DNA of 45,137 bases from Candidatus Dojkabacteria bacterium. Lineage in GTDB: Archaea > Nanobdellota > Nanobdellia > Pacearchaeales > GW2011-AR1. The stretch lies in contig JAFCCB010000002.1 of the NCBI GenBank assembly GCA_017610445.1, positions 1-45,137 of the forward strand, in the 5' to 3' direction. The position numbers and the translations under genes were made by a program. This document shows, piece by piece, positions 17,909 through 27,112 of this stretch. The first letter of the stretch is position 1, and each line of letters begins with the position of its first letter. The notes under the pieces were generated by a model. That model searched no databases, was not told where the DNA came from, and was given only the letters and a program-made list of their open reading frames with translations.

Positions 17909-20197
17909 TTAACCCAGATACCCAACTGGTTGCTCTAAAGATGCTTTAGCACTCCTTAAATATTCCTGCTCTATTCTTTTATATTTCTCATTATCTGATT
18001 TTGTAACTGAAGCAGACATTTTTTTCAAAGCATCATTAAAATTTTCCATTTTAACTTCCTTGCTGTCAATATCCTTTCTTAAAGCAAGCATTGCTGCTTC
18101 GCGGACAAGAGCTTCCATGTCAGCCCCTACAAAACCACTTGTTTTTTCAATAATTTGATTTACTCTAACATCTTTTGCCAAAGGCATATTCTTAGTGTGA
18201 ATTTTAAAAATTTGTTTTCTGCCTTCTTCTGTCGGAGCAGGAGTTAATAAAATCCTGTCAAATCTTCCAGGACGAAGCAAAGCACTATCTAACATATCAG
18301 GACGATTTGTCGCGCCAATTACGATAACACTGCTTAAATCTTCAATACCATCCATTTCAGCAAGCAACTGGTTTAAAACTCTCTCAGTAACTTTTGTTCC
18401 TGTTTCCAATCCTCTTTTGCCTGCTAAAGAATCAATTTCATCAAAGAAAATAATACAAGGAGAAACCTGCCTTGCCCTTTCAAATATTTTTCTCACACCT
18501 TCTTCTGATTTTCCAACCCACATGCTTAATAAAGAAGGCCCTTTAACCTGAATAAAATTTGCCTCACTTTCTTTAGCAACTGCTTTTGCCAACAATGTCT
18601 TGCCTGTTCCAGGCGGACCATAAAGTAAAATTCCTCTCGGAGCCCTAATCCCCAAACGAGTAAATGACTCAGGATATTTCAAAGGCCATTCAACAGCCTC
18701 TTTCAAATTTTGCTTGACTTCTTCCAATCCTCCAATATCCACCCAACTAATATTAGGTGTCTCAACCATAACTTCTCTCATCGCAGACGGACGAACAACT
18801 TTCAGAGCCTCTTGAAAATCTTTTTTCCTAACCCTAAGTTCTTTCAAAATTTCCTCTGGAATTGGCTCATCTTCTTTCAATTCTAATTTAGGAAGCAGTC
18901 TTCTTAAAACAATCATAGCAGATTCTTTTGCAAGAGCAGCAATATCAGCACCGACAAACCCATGAGTTATTCCAGCAAAATAATCTAAATTAACATCTTT
19001 TGTCAAGGGCATATTTCTTGTATGAATTTTCAAAATCTGCAATCTGCCATTTTTATCAGGAACTCTAAGCTCTACCTCTCTGTCAAATCTCCCAGGACGC
19101 CTTAACGCAGAATCAATAGCATTAGGACGATTAGTTGCACCAATAACAACAACCTTTCCCCTTGACTGCAAACCATCCATCATTGTTAATAATTGTGAAA
19201 CAACTCTCCTCTCAACCTCCCCCCCAACATCCTCTCTTTTAGGAGCAATAGCATCAATTTCATCAATAAAAATAATTGACGGAGAATTTTTCTCAGCCTC
19301 ATCAAAAATATCCCTAATTTTTTTCTCACTCTCTCCATAAAACTTGCTCATTACTTCTGGCCCATTTAACAAAATAAAATTTGCCTCTGATTCATTTGCA
19401 ACTGCCTTTGCCAGCAAAGTCTTTCCACACCCAGGAGGTCCATGCAATAAAACTCCTTTTGGTGGCTCAACACCTAATCTCTCAAAAATCTCAGGGTGCT
19501 TTAATGGAACTTCAACCATTTCCCTTACTTTTTTAACTTCTTCTTTCAATCCACCAATATCCTCATAAGTTACTTCAAGGATATTTTCTTTAGAAATCTC
19601 TACAGGTTTATTGCTAAAAACAACTTCTGTATTTTCAGTTATTATGCACGGAACAGAAGGATTTGTATTTACAATCAAAAATCTAATTTGTTGCAGTCCA
19701 CCTAAACCCATTCCTCCAAAAGCATCTCCAAAAACATCCCCAAAATTGCCAAATAAATTTTCTAAATCTTCTGACATTAAATCCCGTCTTCTTCTAACAC
19801 CCCCCAAAACAACAATATCTCCTTTTAAAACTGCTCTCCCTAATAAACCTGGCTTTAAATTTCCCTGAATCATAATTCCTCTTTGAGCAGGGGCAATAAT
19901 CACTTTTTTAGCTTCTTTAATATTTGCCTTTTTAACAATAACATTTTCAGAAACCCCTGTATGAGAATTTTTTCTGATAATTCCATCAATCCTAATTATT
20001 CCCTCGCCAACATCTGCAGGATAAGCCTTATCTGCAATTGCAACTGTCTCTTTTCCGCCTTTAATTAAAATAACATCTCCTCTTTTAATTCCCAATTCTT
20101 TCATAACTTCAAAATCAATTCTTGCAATGCCTTTGTATGCATCATCTTGAAGAGCTTCTGAGACTCTTAACTTAACTCCCTGATTTATGTTTATCAT
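17909..20197 (-). CDS. CDC48/VCP-like AAA ATPase (paralog 2)
   Basis: [34 protein letters not shown], two Walker B, CDC48 N domain. Confidence 0.96.
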   Translation of the reverse strand: MININQGVKLRVSEALQDDAYKGIARIDFEVMKELGIKRGDVILIKGGKETVAIADKAYPADVGEGIIRIDGIIRKNSHTGVSENVIVKKANIKEAKKVIIAPAQRGIMIQGNLKPGLLGRAVLKGDIVVLGGVRRRRDLMSEDLENLFGNFGDVFGDAFGGMGLGGLQQIRFLIVNTNPSVPCIITENTEVVFSNKPVEISKENILEVTYEDIGGLKEEVKKVREMVEVPLKHPEIFERLGVEPPKGVLLHGPPGCGKTLLAKAVANESEANFILLNGPEVMSKFYGESEKKIRDIFDEAEKNSPSIIFIDEIDAIAPKREDVGGEVERRVVSQLLTMMDGLQSRGKVVVIGATNRPNAIDSALRRPGRFDREVELRVPDKNGRLQILKIHTRNMPLTKDVNLDYFAGITHGFVGADIAALAKESAMIVLRRLLPKLELKEDEPIPEEILKELRVRKKDFQEALKVVRPSAMREVMVETPNISWVDIGGLEEVKQNLKEAVEWPLKYPESFTRLGIRAPRGILLYGPPGTGKTLLAKAVAKESEANFIQVKGPSLLSMWVGKSEEGVRKIFERARQVSPCIIFFDEIDSLAGKRGLETGTKVTERVLNQLLAEMDGIEDLSSVIVIGATNRPDMLDSALLRPGRFDRILLTPAPTEEGRKQIFKIHTKNMPLAKDVRVNQIIEKTSGFVGADMEALVREAAMLALRKDIDSKEVKMENFNDALKKMSASVTKSDNEKYKRIEQEYLRSAKASLEQPVGYLG

Positions 20198-20541
20198 TTT
20201 TCCTCCTTGCCAAAAACAAGGCTCAATTTTTTAGAATTGCTAAAACATAATTTAACCATATTATCCATTACTTTCTCTTGCTCCTTAATAAATCTTACTA
20301 TCTCCCTGGGAATTGAAACAGCATAAGAATTCCCAACAAATCTCATCTTAACTCTAAAAGTTTTATTCTTTAATTGAATAAATTTATTATATTCACTTTC
20401 ATCAACAGGATGCAGTAAACGAGAACCGCATTTCTTGCATTCAAGAGCCCTTAAAATAAATCCATTTCTTTCTAATTTTATAGGGTTCATTTCTTCCCCG
20501 CATTTCCTGCATAAAATCACATTGTCAAAAATATCTGTCAT
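20194..20541 (-). CDS. zinc-ribbon + AbrB-like protein
   Basis: CRKCGEEM...CKKCGSRL and VGNSYAVSIPREIVRFI; overlaps CDC48 start by 4 bp. Confidence 0.65.
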   Translation of the reverse strand: MTDIFDNVILCRKCGEEMNPIKLERNGFILRALECKKCGSRLLHPVDESEYNKFIQLKNKTFRVKMRFVGNSYAVSIPREIVRFIKEQEKVMDNMVKLCFSNSKKLSLVFGKEEK

Positions 20542-20584
20542 TTTTTATTTTGATTTTATCAATATTATTTTTTACTTATATCTC

Positions 20585-20675
20585 TACAAAATATTAAGCT
20601 CTGCAGATTAATTGTTCTCGCTTAATCTTCTCATCTCACGAACTTAAGTTCTTGCAAGATTAGTAATATTTTGTA
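20585..20675. repeat. 91-bp nested inverted-repeat structure upstream of the chaperone operon
   Basis: Outer arms TACAAAATATTA/TAATATTTTGTA (12 bp perfect), inner AGATTAA..TTAATCT and GAACTTAAGTTC. Confidence 0.7.
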
Positions 20676-20706
20676 ATTTAGTATATCCATTTTATTTTAA
20701 TAAAAC

Positions 20707-20725
20707 AGCCATACAAAGTATGGCT
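20707..20725. repeat. inverted repeat AGCCATAC-AAA-GTATGGCT
   Basis: Perfect 8-bp arms, 3-nt loop. Confidence 0.8.
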
Positions 20726-20736
20726 GGAAAGGAGAT

Positions 20737-20759
20737 TGTGTATACTTTCAGTATACACA
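20737..20759. repeat. inverted repeat TGTGTATACT-TTC-AGTATACACA
   Basis: Perfect 10-bp arms, 3-nt loop; additional half site ATATACAC nearby. Confidence 0.85.
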
Positions 20760-20805
20760 AGAGATATACACTATTTAAAACTTTATATTCTTGAGTATAT
20801 ATTTT

Positions 20806-21114
20806 TTATAAACTCTCTTCCAGATAAGCACCACTTAAACCAGGGATTTCTTTTTCCCAATTATAAAAAATTAATTTCTTATTCTCAATTTTAAGATTAT
20901 CAAAACAAAATTTTATATTTGCGCAGGCATATTTTTCAGGTTTTTCCATAATATCTCCATTAGCTTGTTTTTCTGCTTCCTTTTTTATTTTAGAAACATA
21001 TGTTTTATAAAAATCTTTTATTTTTTCTGGAGTTTGGCATTTCTTAATAGCTTCAAGTATTTCACTCATGCCCCCAAAATCTTTTTTTGATACTTTCTTT
21101 GGCAAATCTTCCAT
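20806..21114 (-). CDS. hypothetical protein
   Basis: 102-aa ORF with TATA-like AATTTAAAAG upstream. Confidence 0.5.
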   Translation of the reverse strand: MEDLPKKVSKKDFGGMSEILEAIKKCQTPEKIKDFYKTYVSKIKKEAEKQANGDIMEKPEKYACANIKFCFDNLKIENKKLIFYNWEKEIPGLSGAYLEESL

Positions 21115-21153
21115 CCCTCACCCACATAAACCCTGCTTTTAAATTTTTTGAAA

Positions 21154-21188
21154 GGACATATGTCATCTCTATTCTTTGCCAAATGTCA
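21154..21188. promoter_or_regulatory. pair of GACAwwTGTC-type palindromes (GGACATATGTCA, TGCCAAATGTCA) 23 bp apart
   Basis: Upstream of the TATA-like box of the 20806-21114 gene. Confidence 0.5.
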
Positions 21189-21262
21189 TTAAAATTTGTT
21201 AATCCTAAGTTTTCTAATTTCTCTACTTACACTAAAATTATTGTAAGGAGGATTTAAAAAAA

Positions 21263-21529
21263 ATGAAAACAAATTATTTAGCAAAAATTGCAGCAGCTGG
21301 AATAATGACAGTTGCCCCTTTATTAAGTGGATGTATGTCAGACGGAGAACTCGCTATAAAAGTTCTTGAAATCAAACATGAAAGCAGAACAGCAATAGCT
21401 ACACCAAAAGAAAATATGGAAAATGTATCTAAAAGAATCTACGAAAAAGAAACTAATGTCTTAAATGACAATAAAGTTTCACAAAAGACAATGGATTCAT
21501 TCATGCAGGCTTATCATAACAGAAAATAA
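21263..21529 (+). CDS. small lipoprotein-like secreted protein
   Basis: Signal peptide with LSGC lipobox; good GGAGG upstream. Confidence 0.6.
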   Translation: MKTNYLAKIAAAGIMTVAPLLSGCMSDGELAIKVLEIKHESRTAIATPKENMENVSKRIYEKETNVLNDNKVSQKTMDSFMQAYHNRK

Positions 21530-21532
21530 ATA

Positions 21533-22078
21533 ATGGCAAATGAAATAAAAAAATCTGTTTTAGCATTTGCTGGATTAAAAGCAGGACAGCAAGTTCTGCA
21601 TGACTTAGACAGTATAATAATGAACAACACTATACCAGATGTTGCAAGATACGGAGCAGAACAAATTTGCAGATTAGGTTCTGCAGGTTTAGCAGCTTAT
21701 ACAATAGACAAAGCAGTAAGTTATGCAGAAGAATATCTGCCAAAACCAGCAAAAGGAATCTTGCCTTTGGCAGCTGCAACTATTGGCATTGGAACAGCAA
21801 TTAATTATTTTGGAAATTATTTTAATGTCCAAGAAGGTTTAGGAATTTTAAAAACAACTGCAGAATTAATTAATAATTATCAGGAAAACCTTACTAAACT
21901 GATTACTTTTAATTCAGGGGCTCATGCAGGTTATTTAACAGGAGCATTCATCAGTTTAAAATCTGGTTGCAGATTCTTAAAAAATATTGGAGAAACAATC
22001 ACACACAAAGCTGAAAAGAAAAGAGCAGAAAATAAATTCAAAGAACAGCAGAAAGCTAATTTAGATATAGAAAAATAA
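21533..22078 (+). CDS. hypothetical protein with hydrophobic segments
   Basis: 181-aa ORF immediately downstream of the lipoprotein gene. Confidence 0.55.
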   Translation: MANEIKKSVLAFAGLKAGQQVLHDLDSIIMNNTIPDVARYGAEQICRLGSAGLAAYTIDKAVSYAEEYLPKPAKGILPLAAATIGIGTAINYFGNYFNVQEGLGILKTTAELINNYQENLTKLITFNSGAHAGYLTGAFISLKSGCRFLKNIGETITHKAEKKRAENKFKEQQKANLDIEK

Positions 22079-22088
22079 AAGGGTGATT

Positions 22089-23249
22089 TTATCTGCTTCC
22101 TCCAGTATTAACAACACAAACTCTGTCTCTTGGATTAATAACATAATCTTTTTTTGTAGAAACTCCATTAAAAGACTTCATTAAATCTTCTCTAAACCTG
22201 TAAGCAGGAATTACAATATTCCCTTTCTGAGATTTCACATCATTAAAAACACCAAAACACATACTCCCAGTAGAACTTGTTTTCATATTTAAACCCTGTT
22301 CCACCAAAGCATTTAATCTTCCATTAGCAATATTTATTTTCTCATCATCTAAACTGCAAAAATAAATCCCTCTATCATAAACCCCTTCTTTTCTTAACTT
22401 CCAGTGTGCTTTTCCTGGTTTAGGAGTATCCAGCATACAAGCATCACTTTTTGAATTTGATTTAAAAGCAAAAGGATTTGCCTTTCCTGTAACAAACAAT
22501 AATTTTGCAGGCTTATTAAATAATTTTCCTTTAATCAACCCTCTTAAATTTTCTCTTGCCTTTACTAATCCAAAAGCTAACTCTCCAATTCCAATCGGAG
22601 CAATAATGCAATCATAATACTTAACAGCATCTTTAATCTGAGAAATTAAATAAGGATACTTTTCATCTTTAGAAATATAATCATCAATATTAGTAACATC
22701 AACTGCACTTTCATAATCCCCTGCTTCATCAACAAAACTTGCTAATTCTTCAAAATCAGCAGATTTTCTATACTTTCTAATTATTCCAAAATTCCTCCCA
22801 GCAATTAATCTCTTCCAAAATTTCTCAAGTTCTTTTTTATCTGCGTTCATCCATTTATTAGGTAGCCTAATGCTAATATCAGCCCTTCCTGTTTCACCAA
22901 CATTAACATCAACCAACTTTCCTTTATTCATAAATTTAACAACCTGCAGATTAGGGTGATACTTGCCCTCAATATCAAATGCTTTTCCAGCATTTCCAGA
23001 AGTAATCAGCAAAGCATAATTCCTGCCTGAATAATCAACATAATCCAAAGCATGTTCTGCTTTAATTCCTTTATGAGTTCCAACAAAATAATTTCGTCTT
23101 CCTGTAATCCCAATTTCTTCAACTCGCGTATCTCCAAAATCCATAACATCTAAATTAATTTTTTTTCTTCCTACAAATTTCTTTTCCAAAGCTCCAGAAT
23201 GCACAATTCTTGGATTGTAAATTTTCCTAACTGTTTTTTCTAATTTCAT
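22089..23249 (-). CDS. fold-type II PLP enzyme-like protein (threonine/cysteate synthase-like)
   Basis: THKGIKAEHALDYV, LITSGNAGKAF, IAPIGIGELAFGLV. Confidence 0.6.
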   Translation of the reverse strand: MKLEKTVRKIYNPRIVHSGALEKKFVGRKKINLDVMDFGDTRVEEIGITGRRNYFVGTHKGIKAEHALDYVDYSGRNYALLITSGNAGKAFDIEGKYHPNLQVVKFMNKGKLVDVNVGETGRADISIRLPNKWMNADKKELEKFWKRLIAGRNFGIIRKYRKSADFEELASFVDEAGDYESAVDVTNIDDYISKDEKYPYLISQIKDAVKYYDCIIAPIGIGELAFGLVKARENLRGLIKGKLFNKPAKLLFVTGKANPFAFKSNSKSDACMLDTPKPGKAHWKLRKEGVYDRGIYFCSLDDEKINIANGRLNALVEQGLNMKTSSTGSMCFGVFNDVKSQKGNIVIPAYRFREDLMKSFNGVSTKKDYVINPRDRVCVVNTGGSR

Positions 23250-23926
23250 TTTACAACCACCCTTTCAAAAAAACCTTTAATCAAATCAGGAAGTAATTTT
23301 GCCTCTGCTTTCCTGAGATTTTCCTGAAAAGTTCTCCTTTTCATTCCAATCATTACAGAAATTTCATCTAAGCTGATTTTTCTTGGCCAATTATAAAAAT
23401 CATGAGCAACAGCCTGTTGAATAGCATTTGCCTGTTTTTCTGTTAATTTTAAAGGATAATCACTAATAATTCTCCCAACAGAAAATAATTTCGCTTCTCC
23501 AATTTCATCCAAACTTTCCATAATTTCAACAAGCTTATTCGGCTCTTCTGTAATAACCTCATAAATCTCATACCCTTCTTTTTGAATAACCGGCGAAGTA
23601 TAAAGACAATTATTTTTCAAAATAATAGCATAACTCGATTGCTTATTTGTCCAGACAGTTTTAACCAAAGCATGAGTTTCATACAACTCAATAATTTTAA
23701 TTTTTTTAATCATATCGTATGTTTCCAAATGCTTTAAAAAATCTTTAAATTGTTTTTTATTTGGAAAACTAACATCCCATGTTGCATTTAACCTCACACC
23801 ACTTTTAATTTTCTCAACATTAATCGGCCCTTTTTCTTTCATAATAATTTCTGGAAATTTAACAGTGCATAAACTCCCCCAGCATCCTTTGTGCCTTACT
23901 CCTATTGTAGCTTTTCTAAGTTTCAT
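23246..23926 (-). CDS. Bat-like HTH_10 transcriptional regulator
   Basis: C-terminal LTEKQANAIQQAVAHDFYNWPRKISLDEISVMIGMKRRTFQENLRKAEAKLLP; N-terminal RHKGCWGS; 4-bp overlap with the PLP gene. Confidence 0.75.
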   Translation of the reverse strand: MKLRKATIGVRHKGCWGSLCTVKFPEIIMKEKGPINVEKIKSGVRLNATWDVSFPNKKQFKDFLKHLETYDMIKKIKIIELYETHALVKTVWTNKQSSYAIILKNNCLYTSPVIQKEGYEIYEVITEEPNKLVEIMESLDEIGEAKLFSVGRIISDYPLKLTEKQANAIQQAVAHDFYNWPRKISLDEISVMIGMKRRTFQENLRKAEAKLLPDLIKGFFERVVVK

Positions 23927-24270
23927 TAATTACCAAAATAACCCATTGGATTATCCCTATATTTAATATTAATTAATCTTTTAATCTTAGTCATAACCAA
24001 CTCAGAATTTTTAATAAAATTTACATAATCCCCACTAAATTTTCCTTTTTCACTAACAATACGATATTCTGCACCAAATTCTTTAGAATCTTTTTTTATA
24101 TTTTGCAGATTAAACATTATCTTAGTTAAATCATTAATATCTAAATTTTCTGCACTTTCATTCAGCACTTCAGATAAACTAATTACCCCATTATTCATAT
24201 TAGCAAATCTTTCTTGTAATTGCCTTTCTCTGACTGCATTATTTATTTCCATAGTCATTATACCTGACAT
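23926..24270 (-). CDS. hypothetical protein
   Basis: 114-aa ORF, operon with HTH_10 gene; start may be an internal Met. Confidence 0.5.
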   Translation of the reverse strand: MSGIMTMEINNAVRERQLQERFANMNNGVISLSEVLNESAENLDINDLTKIMFNLQNIKKDSKEFGAEYRIVSEKGKFSGDYVNFIKNSELVMTKIKRLINIKYRDNPMGYFGN

Positions 24271-24276
24271 ATGTCA
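24265..24276. promoter_or_regulatory. operator-like palindrome TGACATATGTCA
   Basis: Perfect 12-bp palindrome adjacent to TTTATAAA on the minus strand. Confidence 0.5.
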
Positions 24277-24359
24277 TTTATAAACTTTTCTATATTGTAA
24301 CTACTTAAAAATGAAACCATAGTAGGATTTATAAAGGAATTTTCTGTGATATTTTTAAG

Positions 24360-24743
24360 ATGAAAAATACATCAAAATTAGTTTTGATTGCTTTATCAAC
24401 AGTTCTTGCTTTAGCTGGATGCAAAGAAGAACATATTAAAGCAAGCAAGGTTAATGGATATGTTGCAAAAGCTTGGACAGATTTGAATGGAAACCACCAT
24501 TTAAAAGTAGAAGACCCAAATAATATTCCAATTGCTCTGCATGCTTATGATATTGCCCAAGAAGGTGTTACAGATGAAGAATTTGACAAAATAGAAAGAG
24601 GGAGATTACTAAAAGGCCATCCTCTTGAAAAATATGCAAATCTTCAAATAGTAAAAAAAATATATGAAGATGTAAGTATTAACGGAAAGGACCTTCCTGC
24701 CAGCAGAACAGAGCTACCTAAAAGCAAAATAAAATTACCTTAA
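24360..24743 (+). CDS. small lipoprotein-like protein
   Basis: LVLIALSTVLALAGC lipobox. Confidence 0.6.
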   Translation: MKNTSKLVLIALSTVLALAGCKEEHIKASKVNGYVAKAWTDLNGNHHLKVEDPNNIPIALHAYDIAQEGVTDEEFDKIERGRLLKGHPLEKYANLQIVKKIYEDVSINGKDLPASRTELPKSKIKLP

Positions 24744-24893
24744 TAATTTTTCTTTTTGATTAACCCCCATCCTTAAAAACCTCTTTTCTTAATATAATTT
24801 ATCAAATTAAAAGAGAATAAAAAATTAATATTTATAAAACAATTAAGCTACTAAAAGCATAGCGTTTATAAATTATAGATAATAAATAATAGA

Positions 24894-25580
24894 ATGGATT
24901 TTCAAAATATAAAATCAAATATAAAAAAATCATGGAACTGGATTTGGCATTCTGATTCAATCTGGAGCTGGATTGTTGCACTTGCTTTAATCTATATAAT
25001 TGTAAAATTCATTTTCTTCCCAAGCTTATCATTAATCTTTGGAACCTCTCTTCCTTTAGCAGGAGTTGAATCCTCATCAATGGACCATCAAATAATAAAT
25101 GATAATTATCACAGATTAACTTTGTGCGGAAATATTTATTCAAAACAAGAAAAAAAAGAAATAGGTTATATTAACTTTAATAAATACTGGAAAACCTGCG
25201 GAAACTGGTATGAAAACAAAAACATAAGTGAAGAACAATTTTCTGAATTCTCTTTAAAAAATGGATTTAAAAAAGGAGATGTGATTATTGTTTGGGGAAA
25301 ATTCAAACCAAAAATAGGAGACATTATTATTTTTAAATCAAATCCTGACTCAACAGCACCGCATCCAATAATTCACAGAATAATTAATATAAATGAACAG
25401 GGAATAATCCAGACAAAAGGAGACCACAATGCAGAACAGCTGACAAAATCAAACAACATCTACAAAACAGATGAAACCCACATTAACCAGAAGCAGATTA
25501 TCGGAAAAGCAGTAATTAAAATCCCTTTTCTTGGATGGCCAAAAATCTGGCTGACAAAAGTAATAAATGTTTTTAGATGA
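24894..25580 (+). CDS. signal peptidase I (archaeal/ER-type S26 family)
   Basis: GVESSSMDH, KPKIGDIIIF, HPIIHRI, TKGDHN. Confidence 0.85.
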   Translation: MDFQNIKSNIKKSWNWIWHSDSIWSWIVALALIYIIVKFIFFPSLSLIFGTSLPLAGVESSSMDHQIINDNYHRLTLCGNIYSKQEKKEIGYINFNKYWKTCGNWYENKNISEEQFSEFSLKNGFKKGDVIIVWGKFKPKIGDIIIFKSNPDSTAPHPIIHRIININEQGIIQTKGDHNAEQLTKSNNIYKTDETHINQKQIIGKAVIKIPFLGWPKIWLTKVINVFR

Positions 25581-25790
25581 TTCTTTATACCTATTGTTTT
25601 ACCACTAACTTTCAAAAATATAACCTCACTAAAACGCGCTTAAATTATCCAGAACAAAACTTAAATACAATCAACCAAACTTAATCTCAGTTTACATGTT
25701 ATTATACTATAAATATTATTAATATGCTTGAAAAACTCCTGCTAACCTCTGTTTAAAAGCAGAAGATTCCTCATTGTTTAATTAAACCCT

Positions 25791-25814
25791 AAAAATGTTT
25801 TGCGAAACATTTTT
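25791..25814. repeat. perfect inverted repeat AAAAATGTTT-TGCG-AAACATTTTT
   Basis: 10-bp arms, 4-nt loop, adjacent to the promoter of the TFS gene. Confidence 0.8.
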
Positions 25815-25838
25815 AAATCATGAATAAATAAACAAGTA

Positions 25839-26147
25839 ATGGAATTTTGTCCAAAATGCGGTTGTGTATTAGTTGAAAAAAAGAAAAATTTTGGTTGTCC
25901 AAGGTGCGGTTACAAAGCAAAATCAAAAATCAAAATTGAAACTTCTGAAAAAATTGAAATCAAACCCAAAATAGGAATAATAAAAGATAAAGACACAGAT
26001 GTTTTTCCTGTAACAAATGCAATTTGCCCAAAATGCGGAAATGGAGAAGCTTATTTCTGGACTTCACAAACAAGAGCAGGAGATGAAGCAGAAACCAAAT
26101 TCTACAAATGCACAAAATGCAAACATATTTGGCGAGATTATCGATAA
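25839..26147 (+). CDS. transcription factor S (TFIIS/RPB9-like)
   Basis: Two zinc ribbons; CPKCGNGEAYFWTSQTRAGDEAETKFYKCTKCKHIWRDY. Confidence 0.92.
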   Translation: MEFCPKCGCVLVEKKKNFGCPRCGYKAKSKIKIETSEKIEIKPKIGIIKDKDTDVFPVTNAICPKCGNGEAYFWTSQTRAGDEAETKFYKCTKCKHIWRDYR

Positions 26148-26165
26148 TAGTAATTTAAGAAGATA

Positions 26166-26426
26166 ATGGAAACTAAAAATAAAAAAAAGATATCCTCTTT
26201 AATAAAAGCTATTTTAGCAGGAGGCATTGTAGGAACAATAACAAATGTTTCGCCTGGTAAAATTATTGCTTGCTCAGTTATATTCGGAACAATAGGCAAA
26301 CCATTAGGAGACAAATATTTATATAAAATTAATTGGAAGACTTCAAAAAAACTAATACCTTATTATACAATAGGAGCAGCATTTGGATTAACTACCGCAG
26401 AATTCATAAAATATAATTTCTTCTAA
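26166..26426 (+). CDS. small membrane hypothetical protein
   Basis: Gly/Ile-rich hydrophobic ORF. Confidence 0.45.
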   Translation: METKNKKKISSLIKAILAGGIVGTITNVSPGKIIACSVIFGTIGKPLGDKYLYKINWKTSKKLIPYYTIGAAFGLTTAEFIKYNFF

Positions 26427-26476
26427 TTTTATTCTCATCAACACTTTTTTAAACTAATCATTTCTTAATAAATTAA

Positions 26477-26516
26477 GCCTCTGTAGCTCAGTTTGGTTAG
26501 AGCACGTGACTCTTAA
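26477..26516 (+). pseudogene. tRNA-Lys(CTT) 5'-half fragment ending in the anticodon loop
   Basis: GCCTCTGTAGCTCAGTTTGGTTAGAGCACGTGACTCTTAA vs intact GGCTCTGTAGCTCAGTCTGGTTAGAGCACTCGACTCTTAA; no 3' half follows. Confidence 0.8.
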
Positions 26517-26543
26517 AAAAGGTTTTAAAAGCGACACCTTTTT
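26516..26543 (+). terminator. hairpin AAAAAGGT...ACCTTTTT following the tRNA fragment
   Basis: 8-bp perfect arms, T-run. Confidence 0.45.
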
Positions 26544-26611
26544 ACAAAAAAATAATAAGAAATATTTAAATAACCTTTTGTATTCTCTAAAGAAGAAGTA
26601 ATATTCTCAAA

Positions 26612-26875
26612 ATGGAAAAAAATAAAGTCCCATTGCCTATAATAATAATGAAAGAAGATGGTTGGTTTGTATCACATTGTCCATTATTAGATTTAGCAAC
26701 ACAAGGTAAAACAGAAGAAGAAGTTAAGGAAAACATGACAGACTTAATTGAAGAATATTTTGAAGACCCAGACACACAAAAACCAGAAATAAAAACCATG
26801 ATGGCTGTCTCTATTTCATTTATCCCAATAGAAATGTCCCAAAAATATTCAAATGAAACTCCTCCCACAGCGTAA
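26612..26875 (+). CDS. HicB-like antitoxin
   Basis: PIIIMKEDGWFVSHCPLLDLATQGKTEEEVKENMTDLIEEYF. Confidence 0.85.
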   Translation: MEKNKVPLPIIIMKEDGWFVSHCPLLDLATQGKTEEEVKENMTDLIEEYFEDPDTQKPEIKTMMAVSISFIPIEMSQKYSNETPPTA

Positions 26876-27062
26876 AATTATTAAAATTCTTGAAAATAAT
26901 GGATTTAAAAGAGCAAGGTCAAGAGCCCACATTACTTTTAAAAAAAGAATATCCAATAAAAAAGTATTAACTACTTGGGTGCTACATCATAAGATGATTA
27001 CACTTTTTGTTGTAAAATATATAATTAAACAAACAGGAAAACCAAAAGAAGAATTTTATTAA
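26853..27062 (+). CDS. HicA-like toxin
   Basis: LPQRKIIKILENNGFKRARSRAHITFKK; overlaps HicB gene. Confidence 0.8.
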   Translation: MKLLPQRKIIKILENNGFKRARSRAHITFKKRISNKKVLTTWVLHHKMITLFVVKYIIKQTGKPKEEFY

Positions 27063-27112
27063 TTGAAATTAAAAAGTAAGAATTAAATACTCATTTTATC
27101 TGATAATTTTAC

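Noticed and set aside
15868-20068. Plus-strand ORFs (15868, 17140, 17654, 19344, 19611, 19883) and 17647-17841 minus
   Set aside because: Antisense or overlapping-frame to the CDC48/Hsp20 genes.
26587-26868. Minus-strand 93-aa ORF
   Set aside because: Exactly antisense to the HicB-like gene, which has family support.
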